Source of the DNA: Stictocephala bisonia
Lineage: Eukaryota; Arthropoda; Insecta; Hemiptera; Membracidae
NCBI GenBank assembly: GCA_035578905.1
Contig: JAQJVL010000157.1
Coordinates: 1,426,001-1,490,000 of the forward strand
Reading direction: 5' to 3'
Length of the DNA stretch: 64,000 nucleotides
Part shown: positions 1-11,394 of the stretch, piece after piece
Layout: every line of letters begins with the position of its first letter
Numbering within the stretch: position 1 is the first letter of the stretch
Made by a program: the position numbers and the translations under genes
Notes under the pieces: generated by a model
Database searches by the model: none
What the model was told of the DNA's origin: nothing
What the model saw: only the letters and a program-made list of their open reading frames with translations

Positions 1-784
1 CGTGGGCGTTACCACATTCAAGAAAAACATTTTTAGAAAGCCAGTTATAAAAAATAAGTACATAAATATATATATGTAAAAATATCTAGGCTATCATAAA
101 ATATAAAATTTAACCTACCCTTCTGTATTTAAAAAATTTTGCTATGGGTTGAATATAAGAATGTATACAAATAATAAGTATCAGATTGATTCAAGACCTT
201 CAACTTCACTACAGTCTTCATCATAAATAACATCTCTAATGTCATTACTTCTATCCAAGTACCGGGTCATTGAAAACATAAACACAAACATGCACAACAA
301 TATACTGACATAGCGACACAGCTGTGTTCACTTGAAATAAAATATTAATTAGTCAGCTGTTTTTTTGTCAAATGGAATTACAATGTAGCCTTGCCACTCT
401 AGAATATAGTGGTATTCGATTCATAACGATATAGATAGTAGATGTTGGCGCTGATGCGAGTGTATTGGAATTGGAATAAACTAGTGAGATTAAAACGAAA
501 ACGAGATGAAAACACTTGTACTTTGATCACAAAAATTGTTAAATCATTCAAAATAGTGGACTGTATTAAATTATGAAAATTGAACTTACTATAAAAAGCA
601 GTGGCCATACTAAATCTCTAACTTCTCTCAACAAAACAATTGCCTAGCAACCAAAATTATAGAAATATAAAATATTTGTTAAATACAAACATTAAACCAA
701 TACACATAGGTATGAAATAAAAACAGTTGTGGTATGAATTCAACCAAACAGTAGAAACTGGTAAAATTGATCAAAAACAAAGGA
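1..784. other. no gene recognised
   Basis: AT-rich sequence with scattered short open frames only. No splice-flanked coding exon of the acetylhydrolase gene was recognised here, although its missing 5' exons could lie in this stretch or before the window. Confidence 0.5.
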
Positions 785-871
785 GTACAATATCGCTAAA
801 AATCTATCGACTGGCACTTCTAGGCGAGATCATATCGATAGAAATCTATTGATTGGCACCCGGAGGGTTAA
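785..871 (-). repeat. piggyBac-like terminus with subterminal repeat
   Basis: Read on the minus strand, the segment starts at a TTAA (868-871) followed by CCCTCCGGGTGCC. It then has two diverged copies of a unit containing GATAGAAATCTAT next to a TGGCAC-like motif. A TTAA followed by a C-rich start and subterminal repeats is the usual layout of piggyBac-like non-autonomous ends. The partner end was not found, so the extent is uncertain. Confidence 0.45.
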
Positions 872-1963
872 AAAAAGGATTACATTACTATTCTTTATAC
901 AATTATTTACAAAACAACTATACAAATGATACTGATTATTTTCTTCATAAAATAATATAGCATGTTATAGACCTGAATTATTTCTAGTGTTTATGTATTT
1001 GTGCTGGTTTTTTTTATGCATTTCTATTACACCATAAATAATACATTTTTGAATTTATACATATTTTTATAAATTCTATCCAAATTACAAATATAAACAC
1101 TAACTAAAAAGAGTAATTTCCATGTATTTTCTTGTTTTAAAAGTAGGAAAATTATAAAGGAAGAGGTATAGAAATTAGTAAGGAATATTTTGCATGATTT
1201 TTTTACAAGTTGTTTTTAACAATTTTAAATCGTTACAGAAGTGATTTTTGTATAAAATATAAAACAATGACATGTAATTATGAAAAGATAAAGATAAGAG
1301 AACAAGGGAGAGGAGTGTGTTGTCAGTTAAAGCTTAGGTGCATGCACAGCTCTTTGGCATCAACAGTCTGACTGCTGGTGGTGCAGAGCTTCTCCTATCA
1401 TACTTGTCTAGCAATACCTTTATACACTCATGATATTTTGTAGTTTTGACTAAATTATCATTCATTTCAAATTCCTATTGTAGCATGCTTTACAAACTGC
1501 AGTAATTCATGAAAAAAGTCATAAAACGTTTTAGTTAATTAACTCCAGTTTTAAAATGTATCTACTGGTTTTCAAAAATTCAAAAATCAAATAATGTATT
1601 TCGGATAACCCGGAGCTACTGATAACCACATTCTGGTCAAACACTTTCCTAGTGTACAAAAACATAATCTGGCCTATTTTTTCCATGAATTTTATTTCCC
1701 CTCAAATTGTTTCTAACAATAACCTGATGTTTTAATATACCAAGTACAGGTAATATGATTTTTACTGTTATAAAATTATTGCAAGATGTAGTGAATATTG
1801 TAAAGAAAACTTGTATTGTATATATATACAATACAAGTTTTCTTTTTTGTATTTAGAACTTAAGTTTAGAACATACTTCTAATGAATGTAAAAAGTAGTA
1901 GTAAAGTGCAGACTAATGAAACTAAATTCCAAAAGCAGAAATTTTTTGTCAAACAGGTATACC
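872..1963. other. no gene recognised
   Basis: AT-rich sequence without a supportable coding region. It contains the perfect palindrome at 1802-1845, listed separately. Confidence 0.5.
1802..1845. repeat. perfect 44-bp palindrome
   Basis: The arm AAAGAAAACTTGTATTGTA at 1802-1820 is repeated exactly as its reverse complement at 1827-1845 around a central TATATA. It could fold as a hairpin or be a very short foldback relic. No target duplication or transposase is visible. Confidence 0.8.
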
Positions 1964-2010
1964 AATATCTGTTGACAAGCCATAGCCGCTGTTTCGGATC
2001 CATTCTTTAA

Positions 2011-4692
2011 CACTGTGACCGAAACCCTATCCAGATTTACACTAACCGAAACCCCCGGTCTGTGAGACCTCATCAGATGACTGTAAACTTTTAGCACTTA
2101 ATAGCGTTATTATATTTATTTGAATAACTCTAACGGTATTTAAATAATAAACAGAGTATTTTTAAACTAGTCAATTTTATTAAATCACACAAAACAAATT
2201 AAATATATAATAAAAAAACCCTTTTTCTTATGAAAAAATATGATACATTTTTATAAATGTGAAAGTTATATACGTAATATGTATGGTAAAAAGAAATAGA
2301 TTATGGAAACGATATATCGAAGAAAGAGTGTGTTTTTTTTAAAAAAGAAAGGTGAGTTTTGTTGAAACTTATGTTTTCTGATGTCTTCAACAGCACATCT
2401 CACGCATACCTTTTTGCTGCACTCTAAACAAGTCGGCTGCTTGCACATTATACACTTGTAAGCAGTTTTGCGTTTTTTCTGTGATGGACATTTTGAGCAT
2501 GTTATCCTTTTCTCCAAGCGATCGCTGGGGCCTGCTTCCTTACTCAGGCCTGCTTTCTTACTCAGGCCTGCTGCTACATCTTGTTGGAAATCCTGTGGCA
2601 GGTATTTGCCCAAAACTTTCCTGATATTTTCTCTCAACTCTCGTTGAAGGCTTGGATTAGAGAGCCTTTTTTGGAGGTGGGGTACAATTAGGTCGTAAGC
2701 TAGTTGCTTTACAAAATCAAAACGTGTCATCATTGGTCTTTGTATGACATGTATAAAATAAATGCGTTCACTGAAGCAATGTTCAACATTGTGAAAAATA
2801 TAGCCAAAGGCCATCCATCGCCTTGTTCTTCTACTGGAACAGAAGACCGCACACTTCATGTCGAGTAGGTCGACGCCAGCTTTTGTTTTATTATAATAGC
2901 AAATCATTTCCGGCTTCTTTTTTTCTTCATCAGTTTCAATGCTATTATGCATTATGGAAGCAAGAACAAAAGCTTTGTTTTTTTTAGGTACAAAGCTTAG
3001 CAATGTGGTTTTGTCTCTAAAACCATAAAGCGAGGATCTTTCTTCTCGATTTGGATTTGCCAAGAACTCTTGAGGAATAATTTTTTTTCTTTTTTTACTG
3101 TACACTGTAGGTCAACCCTCTTTTGAGAAGTTCATCTAGAACCTCCACACACGAAAACCAATTATTAGCTGTGACATTTCTATTACTGGACACAATTGGT
3201 TTGCACAGTTTGATAACTGCCTGACATGGTATACTCAGAGTTTTATCCTGTTCACATAGACCAGTACCATCACTCCCTCTTCCTGTGTATATGTATGCAT
3301 TTAATAGGTGTGATGTTTTGGAATCACACATACACATCACTTTTATACCATATTTTCGGGGCTTGTTTGGCATGAAAACCCTAAACACACATCTGCCCTG
3401 AAAAGGCACCAACATTTCATCGATTGTTACATTTTGTGAGACAGAATATACACTCTTGCTATTGGAAATAAACTGGTCAAACAATTCGGATATAGGTGCA
3501 GCTTTATCCATTTCTCTTCTCATCGGGCGCGTTCCGAAGTCATCGAACCTAAGGCACATGAGGAAGATCTCAAAACGCTTTTCAGACATAGTTGCTGAAA
3601 ATATTGGTCTGCTAAAGCAATCTTTAGTAAATAAAGAGGTTATTCTTTCATCATTTGACCGTAAAACCGAAGATAGTAACTCCAAACCAATTAGGGCATT
3701 TGTTTCTTCAATGTTAGTTTCCCTATAGTTATTTTTCTTTGTATTGTCTGATAAGCCAGCTTGTACTGAAGCTAATTTTACATTAGTATATTTTACGATT
3801 GAATCCATCATATTACGATCAAACAAAAGCTGCCAAACCTCTTTTTTGTCCGGTTTGTTACCTAAGTTTCTTGCACGACTTCTTATGCCTGGTAAGGTAC
3901 GGATTATATTTCTATTAGGGGTTCTGACATTTCTTGTCGGTACTCTACTGATCCATGCATTTGGAGGAACAACCTCTTTTTTCTTCATTCTATGTAAATA
4001 AAAAATTTCTTCCACACGGTGTGGCATTAAATTTTTAACAACAGATTGCTGTACATTACCTTCCAAATAAGCTTCTTCATCTTCTCCTCCTTCTTCTTCG
4101 GATTCCTCATCTGCAGATACATTATGGTCAAGGTAATCGGTAGGCAAAACATATTTTGGATCTTCATCTGAGTCGTCCACTGTAGTGTCACTATCTGGGT
4201 CATCAACACATTCTTCCATCAATAAATCACGAATTTGGTCTGAAAAATCTGGGTTACTTGGTTTCAATTTTTATATTGTCCTCCGGGTTCTAGTTGATTC
4301 TTCCATTTTGTTCGTAAATAAGTATATGATATATTTATAAATTTAATCTTTTATATTAGTTACTTGAGCATGTAAAACGAAAATAAATATTCTAAGAAAA
4401 CTGATGTGTTACGATAACAGAAATCCTCGGTATGACAGACCGCATGGCGAAATAATGTAACCCGAAACCCTCGGTCTCTGAGACTGCCACGTTTTTAACA
4501 ACAGATACGTCAAGGTCAAACGCCTCCCTCAAACTAAACAAAAACTATTGAGCTCGTATGAGCAGTAGGGGGGAGGGAGGTATTCAGTCACTCGCCCGCA
4601 TCAATGAAAATGGCTCTGGCTCGCCCAGTGTTGCCAGTATAAGAAAATGAAAATTCCCTATGGCCTCAGAGACCAGGGTTTCGGTTATAGTG
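2011..4692 (-). mobile_element. piggyBac-family DNA transposon
   Basis: The element is flanked by TTAA at 2007-2010 and 4693-4696. It begins CACTGTGACCGAAACCC and, read from the other end, CACTATAACCGAAACCC, giving a terminal inverted repeat of about 17 bp. Diverged copies of CCGAAACCC plus GGTCTCTGAG lie just inside both ends. Length is 2.68 kb. It encodes a piggyBac transposase on the minus strand, disabled by a frameshift and a catalytic substitution. Confidence 0.9.
2266..4267 (-). pseudogene. piggyBac transposase, frameshifted
   Basis: This is a DDE_Tnp_1_7 transposase that would cut and paste at TTAA. The first frame (4267-3095, 390 aa) has an acidic N-terminus. It then has the catalytic block TIDEMLVPFQGRC (first Asp), and further on KPRKYGIK and CDSKTSHLLN. 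The usual second catalytic block reads NVTANNWFSC, where family members have Asp before NWF, so this residue appears changed to Asn. Near 3097, in an A-rich run, the frame shifts by one. The second frame (to 2266) continues with the third Asp in AGVDLLDMKC and ends in a Cys-rich RING-like domain (CSKCPSQKKR ... CIMCKQPTCLEC ... CVRC). Summed length is near the family norm. It is inactive as read. Confidence 0.88.
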
Positions 4693-4717
4693 TTAAGGCT
4701 GGTTATGAGTGTTTAAA

Positions 4718-5150
4718 ATGTCTTCTCCGATTGAAAATGTTGCCAACCATAAAGTACACATTGTGACAAGTTTAATGCTTAGGTGTGAAAGCAGCTGAAA
4801 TTTATTATGAGATCTGTGAAGTTTATGGAGAAAATAGAGTGAGTGATGGTATGGTATGGAAATGGTTAAGACCTTTTAAAGATGTCCGTATGAATTTGTA
4901 TGATGAGGAACGAAGTGGTCAACCTTCATTCATTACTGATGACTCGGTGCAAAACGTTGATGAAATATTCAGAGAAAACAGACACTTTACAACTGCTTAG
5001 TTATGTAATGAGTTTCCTCAAGTGTCATTAATGAAATTGTGACAGAACGTTTGAAGTTCAGCTTATACTGGGTTCCCACAATGCTGACGGAGAATCATAA
5101 AAACAAATGTTTAGCCAGTTCTTGCACATTCCTCGAGCATTAGAATTGTG
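4718..5150 (+). pseudogene. mariner transposase N-terminal remnant
   Basis: The start MSSPIENVANHKV at 4718 is followed after a frameshift by AAEIYYEICEVYGENRVSDG and DEERSGQPSF, typical of the paired-like helix-turn-helix half of mariner transposases. About 5060-5145 gives WVPTMLTENHKNK, the linker before the catalytic domain. Stops and frameshifts interrupt it and none of the DD34D catalytic residues is present. It is related to the element at 53325-54069. Confidence 0.8.
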
Positions 5151-5534
5151 ATGGTTACAATTCTTTAAACCAAATTTTCACTCTGATAGATCTCATAATG
5201 AATATCAGCTGCTTTCATGCCATTAGCGTTAAGAAAACGTATACAGCGCATACTTCACTGTTGGTGGCATTTTCAATCATAGGAAGCATTTTAAACATTC
5301 ATGAGAAACCTTAGTTGAATGGATCCGTAACGGAGGCTGTGGCTTGCCAACAGATAATAGTACACAGTGTGCATGCATAAAAGCATATGCATACTTAAAA
5401 ACATGCCTTATAAATGAAGTAAATATCAAGCTTAAGTGAACAGTTAGTTACTTTAGCTGTGCAACTATGGTAAAACAAATTAAGTTGACATATGCCAACC
5501 ACTTCTATCATTCCTTAATATATTTGTTTTTCAG

Positions 5535-5626
5535 GGTCAACTAGATCTTGATCAAGTTATAATGATGGGCCATTCCTTTGGCGGTGCTACAGCTTTGTTG
5601 TCACTTGCTTCAGACTCTAGATTTAG
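5535..5626 (+). CDS. PAF acetylhydrolase, exon with the nucleophile Ser
   Basis: Internal exon of a platelet-activating-factor acetylhydrolase (PLA2G7/PAFAH2 family), an alpha/beta hydrolase that removes short or oxidised sn-2 acyl groups from phospholipids. The acceptor is tttttcag before 5535 and the donor is gtaaaa at 5627. The reading is GQLDLDQVIMM, then GHSFGGATALLSLASDSRFR. GHSFGG is the nucleophile elbow; its Ser corresponds to the active-site Ser of the family. The exon starts in phase 0 and leaves AG, completed to Arg by the A at 9077. No upstream exon was recognised in the window, so the N-terminal half is missing from view. PLA2G7 and PAFAH2 cannot be told apart from this piece. 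Confidence 0.92.
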
Positions 5627-5641
5627 GTAAAAATTATATGG

Positions 5642-5838
5642 TTAATTACCATATTTTATCTCCTTTGTACTTTTTCCATGACATGTAATTTTGCTTCCTA
5701 AATAACTAAACTCCTTTACTTGTTGAATAGTAGTATTACCCAATTTTAAATTAACTTGTTCTCTTCCATCACTACTACACACAATTACCTTTGACTTTCT
5801 TTTGTTTATCTTCATTGCATAATCCTGCTTCACTGTTG
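5642..5838 (-). pseudogene. LINE reverse transcriptase scrap
   Basis: The minus-strand reading contains AMKINKRKSKVIVCSSDG and VKEFSYLGSKITCHGKSTKEI. This is the block after the YADD region in many insect non-LTR reverse transcriptases (KTKVM...FKYLGS.I..DG). Only about 65 residues remain. The fragment is cut off at a TTAA (5839-5842) where the adjoining satellite-like sequence begins. Confidence 0.75.
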
Positions 5839-6595
5839 TTAACCCTTTCCGTTCTAACGTGAGCTGGCCGGTCAAGAAATACTAACGTCCTTAAAACAGG
5901 ACTTGCCTGGGCAGTTGAGAGATAATAATGTCCTGTATCCAGATTTGCCTGGGGAGTTGAGAAATACTAACATCCTGATATCCGGACGTGGGCTGGGCGG
6001 TCAAGAAATACTAATGTCCTTATAACCGGACTTGCCTGGGCGGTTGAGAGATACTAACGTCCTGTATCCAGATTTGCCTGAGCGGTTGAGAAATACTAAC
6101 ATCCTAATATCCTGACGTTGGCTGGGCGGTCAAGAAATACTAACATCCATATAACCGGACTTGCCTGGGCGGTTGAGAAATACTAATGTCCTGATATCTG
6201 GACATGGGCTGGGTGGTCAAGAAATACTAACATCCTTATAACCGGACTTGCCTGGGTGGTTGAGAAATACTAACGTCCTTATAACCGGACTTGCCTGGGC
6301 GGTTGAGAAATACTAACGTCCTGATATCCGGACGTGGGCTGGGCGGTCAAGAAATACTAATGTCCTTATAACCGGACTTGCCTGAGTGGTTGAGAAATAC
6401 TAATGTCCTGATATCCGGACTTGCCTGGGCGGTTGAGAAATACTAACGTCCTGATATCCGGACTCGCTTGGGTGGTTGAGAAATACTAACTTCCTGATAT
6501 CTGGACGTGGGCTGAGCGGTCATGAAATACTAACGTCCTTATAACCGGACTTGCCTGGGCGGTTGAGAAATATCAACGTCATGATATCAGGATGG
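5839..6595. repeat. 43/44-bp tandem array (about 17 copies)
   Basis: Two related monomers mostly alternate. One (43 bp) carries CGTCCTTATAACCGGACTTG and the other (44 bp) carries CGTCCTGATATCCGGACGTG. Both share GAAATACTAA and GGGCGGT. Alternation gives a higher-order unit of about 87 bp. Each monomer holds a short imperfect inverted repeat (GTCC...GGAC). The left edge is TTAA followed by CCCTTTCCGTTC, like a piggyBac-type terminus, so the array may have grown inside such an element. It lies in the first visible intron of the acetylhydrolase gene. Confidence 0.85.
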
Positions 6596-8142
6596 TTTGA
6601 TTTTTTTTTCAATTTAATTTTTATTTTACAATGATACCAAACATATGTAATATGACATTAATCATGAATAAACATAGATTACGAATATAATTTATCTACT
6701 AATATTTCTACTTTTTCTTTGTTAATAACTGATTTAGAAGGTGTTGACAAGTCAGCTGTTTGTTTTGTTTCATACGATCACTCACTGTCATTGTTTATTG
6801 CTTACCTTATGTAGGTTGTAATATTTATTAGTGAGTTTAGTTACGTCACATTACGTTTAGTTTCTTAGTTAGTTCAGAAGTCAACATTCCAATGTAAAAA
6901 ATTTGGTAAGGGTGTGTGCATCCACAATGCTTACCAAACTATAAATTCTAACTTTGTTTTTAGTGTCTTAAAAGTGTTAATTTTAATCAAAACTCTACAA
7001 AACTTTGTGATTGTGTACAGTTTTAGTTTTGGTTCTCAGTTCAGTAACTCATTGTATTTTTGAAGATAACTTTTGATGTTAAAGTGAAAAAAAGTGTTTT
7101 TTGTGAGTACATTTTTATATTTCAAAAAATAAAATATACTGCTTAAAAGTAAGCTTACTATGTATAACATTACATAATTTTATTTTATGTAATTATATTA
7201 AAAATTATTGGTTTATGTTAATAAATAAGAAAGATATAGGAAAAAATGTAAATTGGTGTAAATCAGCCTAAAAAGGGCCCAGTATCCCTCAGTAATCCAT
7301 TGGTTACACCCAATGGTATCCCTTAGACAAAGGGATCTTTTATGTTTTATTCTGAACCAAAAGAGTAGTTATAGAAAAATATTGTAGTAAAAATAGTCAC
7401 AACTAACATAAATAAGAAATGTTATGGAGAAGGAGGGTAAAGCAATTTACTTCAATCAGTCCAAATTTATAATTAAACACATACCACATGACATAGAGCA
7501 GATCAACTCTTCCGAGTAACTGAGATTCGCTAAATCAAATGGAGACTGACAATATTGTTTAACCTTTTGAATCCTGCCGCTACAATGACGCATCATGTTG
7601 AATTATATTTTTAACTATATTTGAACTATATGTTGAACGCAATTTTAACTATATTTATTGATCAAATGTCATGAAACAATTTTGCCAGCCTTGGAGACAG
7701 TTTGGCATTGTGTTCACTTGTGTTTTGATTTTACATCAGATTTGGGACAGACACATTTATTTATGATGTTGTTTATTCACTCGTCTGTCTTTTATAAACA
7801 TGAAATGGTGGAGTGATTGCGTAGCATATTATGCAAAAAAGAAATTTCTTAGTGCCAATTGTTTCAGATCTTTATCTGAATATAGGGAGGAAAGTGACAA
7901 TGAAGAAAACAAATTTTTATTACAAAGAATTAATGACAACAGTAATTATACTTATAATATTAGTGAACTTATTCACAATGTTTCTATGGATGATTATTGA
8001 GGCTGCATTGAAATTAACAGCTCTGCCTCTGTTCCTTTTAGTAACAATACTACACTCAGCATAACAACCTTGCTTGTTTGTATTGCAATTATTATAATTT
8101 AAATTTGTTTCAACTTTCGTATATTTGACATTGGTTACAAAC
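6596..8142. other. intron sequence, no gene recognised
   Basis: AT-rich intron. A TTAA followed by CCTTTTGAATCCTGCCGC at about 7559-7580 resembles a piggyBac-like end without a recognised partner. A 66-codon open frame at 7800-8000 is not supported by any recognisable motif. Confidence 0.5.
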
Positions 8143-8665
8143 ATTGATAGGATGAGTAACATGACTATATTGATAGGATGAGTAACATGACTATATTGAT
8201 AGGATGAGTAACATGACTATATTGATAGGATGAGTAACATGACTATATTGATAGGATGAGTAACATGACTATATTGATAGGATGAGTAACATGACTATAT
8301 TGATAGGATGAGTAACATGACTACATTGATAGGATGAGTAACATGACTACATTGATAGGATGAGTAACATGACTATATTGATAGGATGAGTAACATGACT
8401 ATATTGATAGGATGAGTAACATGACTATATTGATAGGATGAGTAACATGACTATATTGATAGGATGAGTAACATGACTATATTGATAGGATGAGTAACAT
8501 GACTATATTGATAGGATGAGTAACATGATATTGATAGGATGAGTAACATGACTATATTGATAGGATGAGTAACATGACTATATTGATAGGATGAGTAACA
8601 TGACTATATTGATAGGATGAGTAACATGACTATATCGATAGGATGAGTAACATGACTATATTGAT
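8143..8665. repeat. 26-bp tandem array (about 20 copies)
   Basis: The monomer is ATTGATAGGATGAGTAACAT followed by GACTAT. Copies are nearly identical, with a few single-base variants (ctacatt, tatcgat) and one copy short by three bases near 8528. High identity suggests recent expansion. It is intronic, about 410 bp before the exon at 9077. Confidence 0.95.
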
Positions 8666-9076
8666 CATAATATTCAGATTTATGTACAAATATTCCATAG
8701 ACAGTATTATTAAATCTACCATGGAAAATGATAAATTAAATGGTTTTAAATTGCTCAATAACTTATAATTATAGTTAAGGAATATGCCAGAAGGTTGAAA
8801 AACACCTGGACAGCAGGATACTCCATTAGATGAAAACTCTGGATTCGAAAGGTTAACAAATTTACTTATTTTCTGGGACAGGCTGCCGTAAAAACATGCT
8901 ATGACATTCAAAGTAAACCTGCTTTAATAAATATTTCTCTGATTAGTGTAAGGTACACATACATATAAGGCATTGATTTTGTGTAAGTGGGCACATATGA
9001 ATATATATGAATAATATGAATTGAAAAAAATAAGACATAGTTGGTAATTTAGACTATGAATTGTAATTTATTTTAG
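8666..9076 (+). other. end of intron, no feature
   Basis: AT-rich intron ending in the polypyrimidine/acceptor sequence ttattttag directly before the exon at 9077. Confidence 0.5.
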
Positions 9077-9250
9077 ACAAGGAGTCATACTAGATGGATG
9101 GATGTATCCTCTGAAGGAAGACAATTTAGTGGTGTCACAGCCTCTGCTCTTCATCAACTCTCCAACATTTCACATCTCCAGCAATTTGGTTGTTATGAAT
9201 AACATCATCAAGAATCCTGAAGATGCCCAACGTCAACTTTATACCATCAA
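9077..9250 (+). CDS. PAF acetylhydrolase, exon with the catalytic Asp
   Basis: The exon runs from acceptor tttag to donor gtatgt. With AG from the preceding exon it reads RQGVILDGWMYPLKEDN, then QPLLFINSPTFH, and ends NPEDAQRQLYTI. ILDGWMYPL matches the conserved LDAWMFPL block, whose Asp is the second triad residue; QPLLFINS is the next conserved strand. The last two bases (AA) join the G at 28242 to give Lys. About 58 residues are encoded, with no stop or frameshift. The following intron is about 19 kb, nearly all transposon. Confidence 0.93.
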
Positions 9251-11165
9251 GTATGTTGAAAAAAAGTGTTGAACTATTTTTGAGGCTATAAATAATTATA
9301 AGCCAGATTAAACAAGTCTCGAATAATTGTAAATAAATTTACTCTTTCTTTTAAGTGAGACTGATGAAAGATGCAGATGTAAGACCTGAAAAAATAGAAC
9401 TGTACAAGTTGTACACACTTCTATTTTTTGAAGTTCACACATTTTTTTTTATTTCAGCTGGAGTTAAATCTCAATGAAAACCTCATTTGGTGTAACAGAA
9501 TAAACAAACTTACCATATCACCAAGAATACATACATCAACAAAAATCCTGTTGACAGCAACAAAACTAAAGCTCTTTGAAAGAGTTACTCAGCCAGGAAT
9601 TGCATATGAAAGTGAACCCATTTTCAAAACTACTATAACTACAGAAGTTAAATACAGTAAATTGTTGTTAGTTGTTATTGCTAAAAATAAATAATTAATT
9701 AAATTTGCATTGTTAAATATCTAAACAAATTTTTTTGTATGTTGATTATATATTTCTTTTTATAAATGAAATGTACTGTATTAAACTTACATTTCTCTTA
9801 CAAATTAATTTAGATATTTAAATAATCCAAAGTTTTTTCTCTTATTTTTGTACTTATTGTGATGTATGATATTCTTGTTAATAACTTGTTTGGATTCAAT
9901 TGGAGGGTCTGTATTATTCATTATGGTTTGTAATTGTTTAAATATCAGCTAATGTTTAAATGGTTGAAAGTGACATGTGCCAGACATTTTGTGACTGTAA
10001 ATGTTGACTCACCAACATATATGTAGTTTAGATGCTTTTAACTTCTTTAATGTAAGAGAGAATGAAAGAGTATAAACGAAAATAAACAACGATAAAAAAG
10101 TGAGAGTAAAAATATAACTGTAATGGTCCAATGAAGGCCATAAATAATGACAAAATTTGCCGTAATGTGATGGACGACTACATTACACATTTTCCCTAAT
10201 AGCATACCAATGAACAAATTTTAGATGATATTTTCAATGATTCACTTACGTTTAAATAAGTATGTTCTTTTGAACACTGGTTCAAGATACGTGTTCCTTG
10301 AAATTATAAATGATATCTTTGTAATGATCCCTTAAAGGAAAATGAAGAATTAATCAATTACTAAACAAGAGCTACTGATGATGTTTACATAAAAGTCACT
10401 CTTAAACGCTTTTGGCAAATGATACAAATCTGTCTCAAAAACCAATTTTGTACCCCAGACCAGTGTTTGTTACTGAATTAAAGTATTTTGCTTGTTGGAT
10501 ACTATGAACAGTCCTCTTGTTATCCAGTTTGTCTCATTTTTACAGACTCTCATGAAATAATGTTGTGATAAGTAAAAGAGGTGAGGAAACAATAAGCCAT
10601 ACTACACTTACAACTTGTATAGAGGGGTGAAAACAACAAGGATAACTCTTGTACCACCTAAAATACACCAGAATAACTAACAAAATATTTGAAGAAAATA
10701 TTCTACAACTTAGTGAGCGCTGCACCACCAAGGTCTTATGTGTTGTATCGTGAAATTTCAGACAAACCTTTTTCTTGCAGAGAATATCTCAACAGTTAAG
10801 TTGAGGACATTGTAAAAGATCCTGTTACATTTCAAAATAATGATCCTCAAAACTTGCTACCCTTTCTTAATATCAGTTTGTTCAGATTACAATAACACAA
10901 CTATTAACTCTCTGTTGTTTGTTTGACGCTTTAATCAAGAAGTCATTTTTCTTACCCTGGCTGCAACAGTGCGGTTCACCCTGCTTTTACCATAAGTTGC
11001 AGTACTGTGTAGGAAAATCAAGCCTGGTAGGAAAAGGCAACATGCGGGTATGATAGTGATCTATTAACACAGATGGCTATAGATGGCCAATTGTGTTAAA
11101 TATTGCAAGGCACTTGTGTCTCTCAGTACAATACTAGTACCAGCATTAGTTTGTCCATTTTGCAA
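9251..11165 (+). other. intron start with an unexplained open frame
   Basis: At 9464-9694 an acceptor-like atttcag is followed by an open frame of about 77 codons (reading includes NENLIWCNRINKL and KLFERVTQPGIAYES) ending in TAA beside AATAAATAA. Its phase does not fit the exon ending at 9250, since splicing there would give an early stop. At about 10100-10860 several short frames look like decayed coding sequence (VMDDYITHFP, PRSYVLYREISDKPF) but were not recognised. Confidence 0.35.
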
Positions 11166-11173
11166 TCAATACA
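11166..11173. repeat. left target-site duplication of the hAT (partner 27880-27887)
   Basis: TCAATACA here and TTAATACA at 27880-27887 flank the hAT element. An 8-bp duplication is the expected size for hAT insertion; one base has diverged. Confidence 0.8.
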
Positions 11174-11394
11174 CAGGGACGTAACTAGGCATTGGCGGCA
11201 GAGGCTTCCGCCAAGAGCACACGGGCGCAAATTTGGCTTTTGATTTTTAGTAAAAATTAAATATTACATTTATTCCATATTTTTATGGAATTGGAAAAAA
11301 ATGTTAGTATTAAAACATGCTCTGGACTTTCAACATAATGAAGTAAATGGAAAGATGCTTGGAGTGGAAGTATGAAGGAGGAAATTTCTGTTGT

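Larger units (their letters stand above)
1964..5358 (+). mobile_element. mariner-derived element with palindromic arms, split by piggyBac
   Basis: A mariner 5' region (ATCTGTTGACAAGCC..., then after the inserted piggyBac 4697-4830) is matched by an inverted, diverged copy at about 5180-5358 ending in GGCTTGCCAACAGAT. The arms are about 175 bp each. They flank a central piece with mariner coding similarity (4830-5150). The piggyBac sits at a TTAA inside the left arm, so the mariner relic is older. The inverted arm repeats the start of the coding sequence, which suggests rearrangement rather than normal mariner termini. The outer ends are approximate. Confidence 0.6.

Noticed and set aside
7800..8064. 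Small protein candidates
   Set aside because: Mutually overlapping short frames in AT-rich intron with no motif.
8143..8665. CRISPR array
   Set aside because: Repeats are directly tandem with no variable spacers, in eukaryotic intron sequence.
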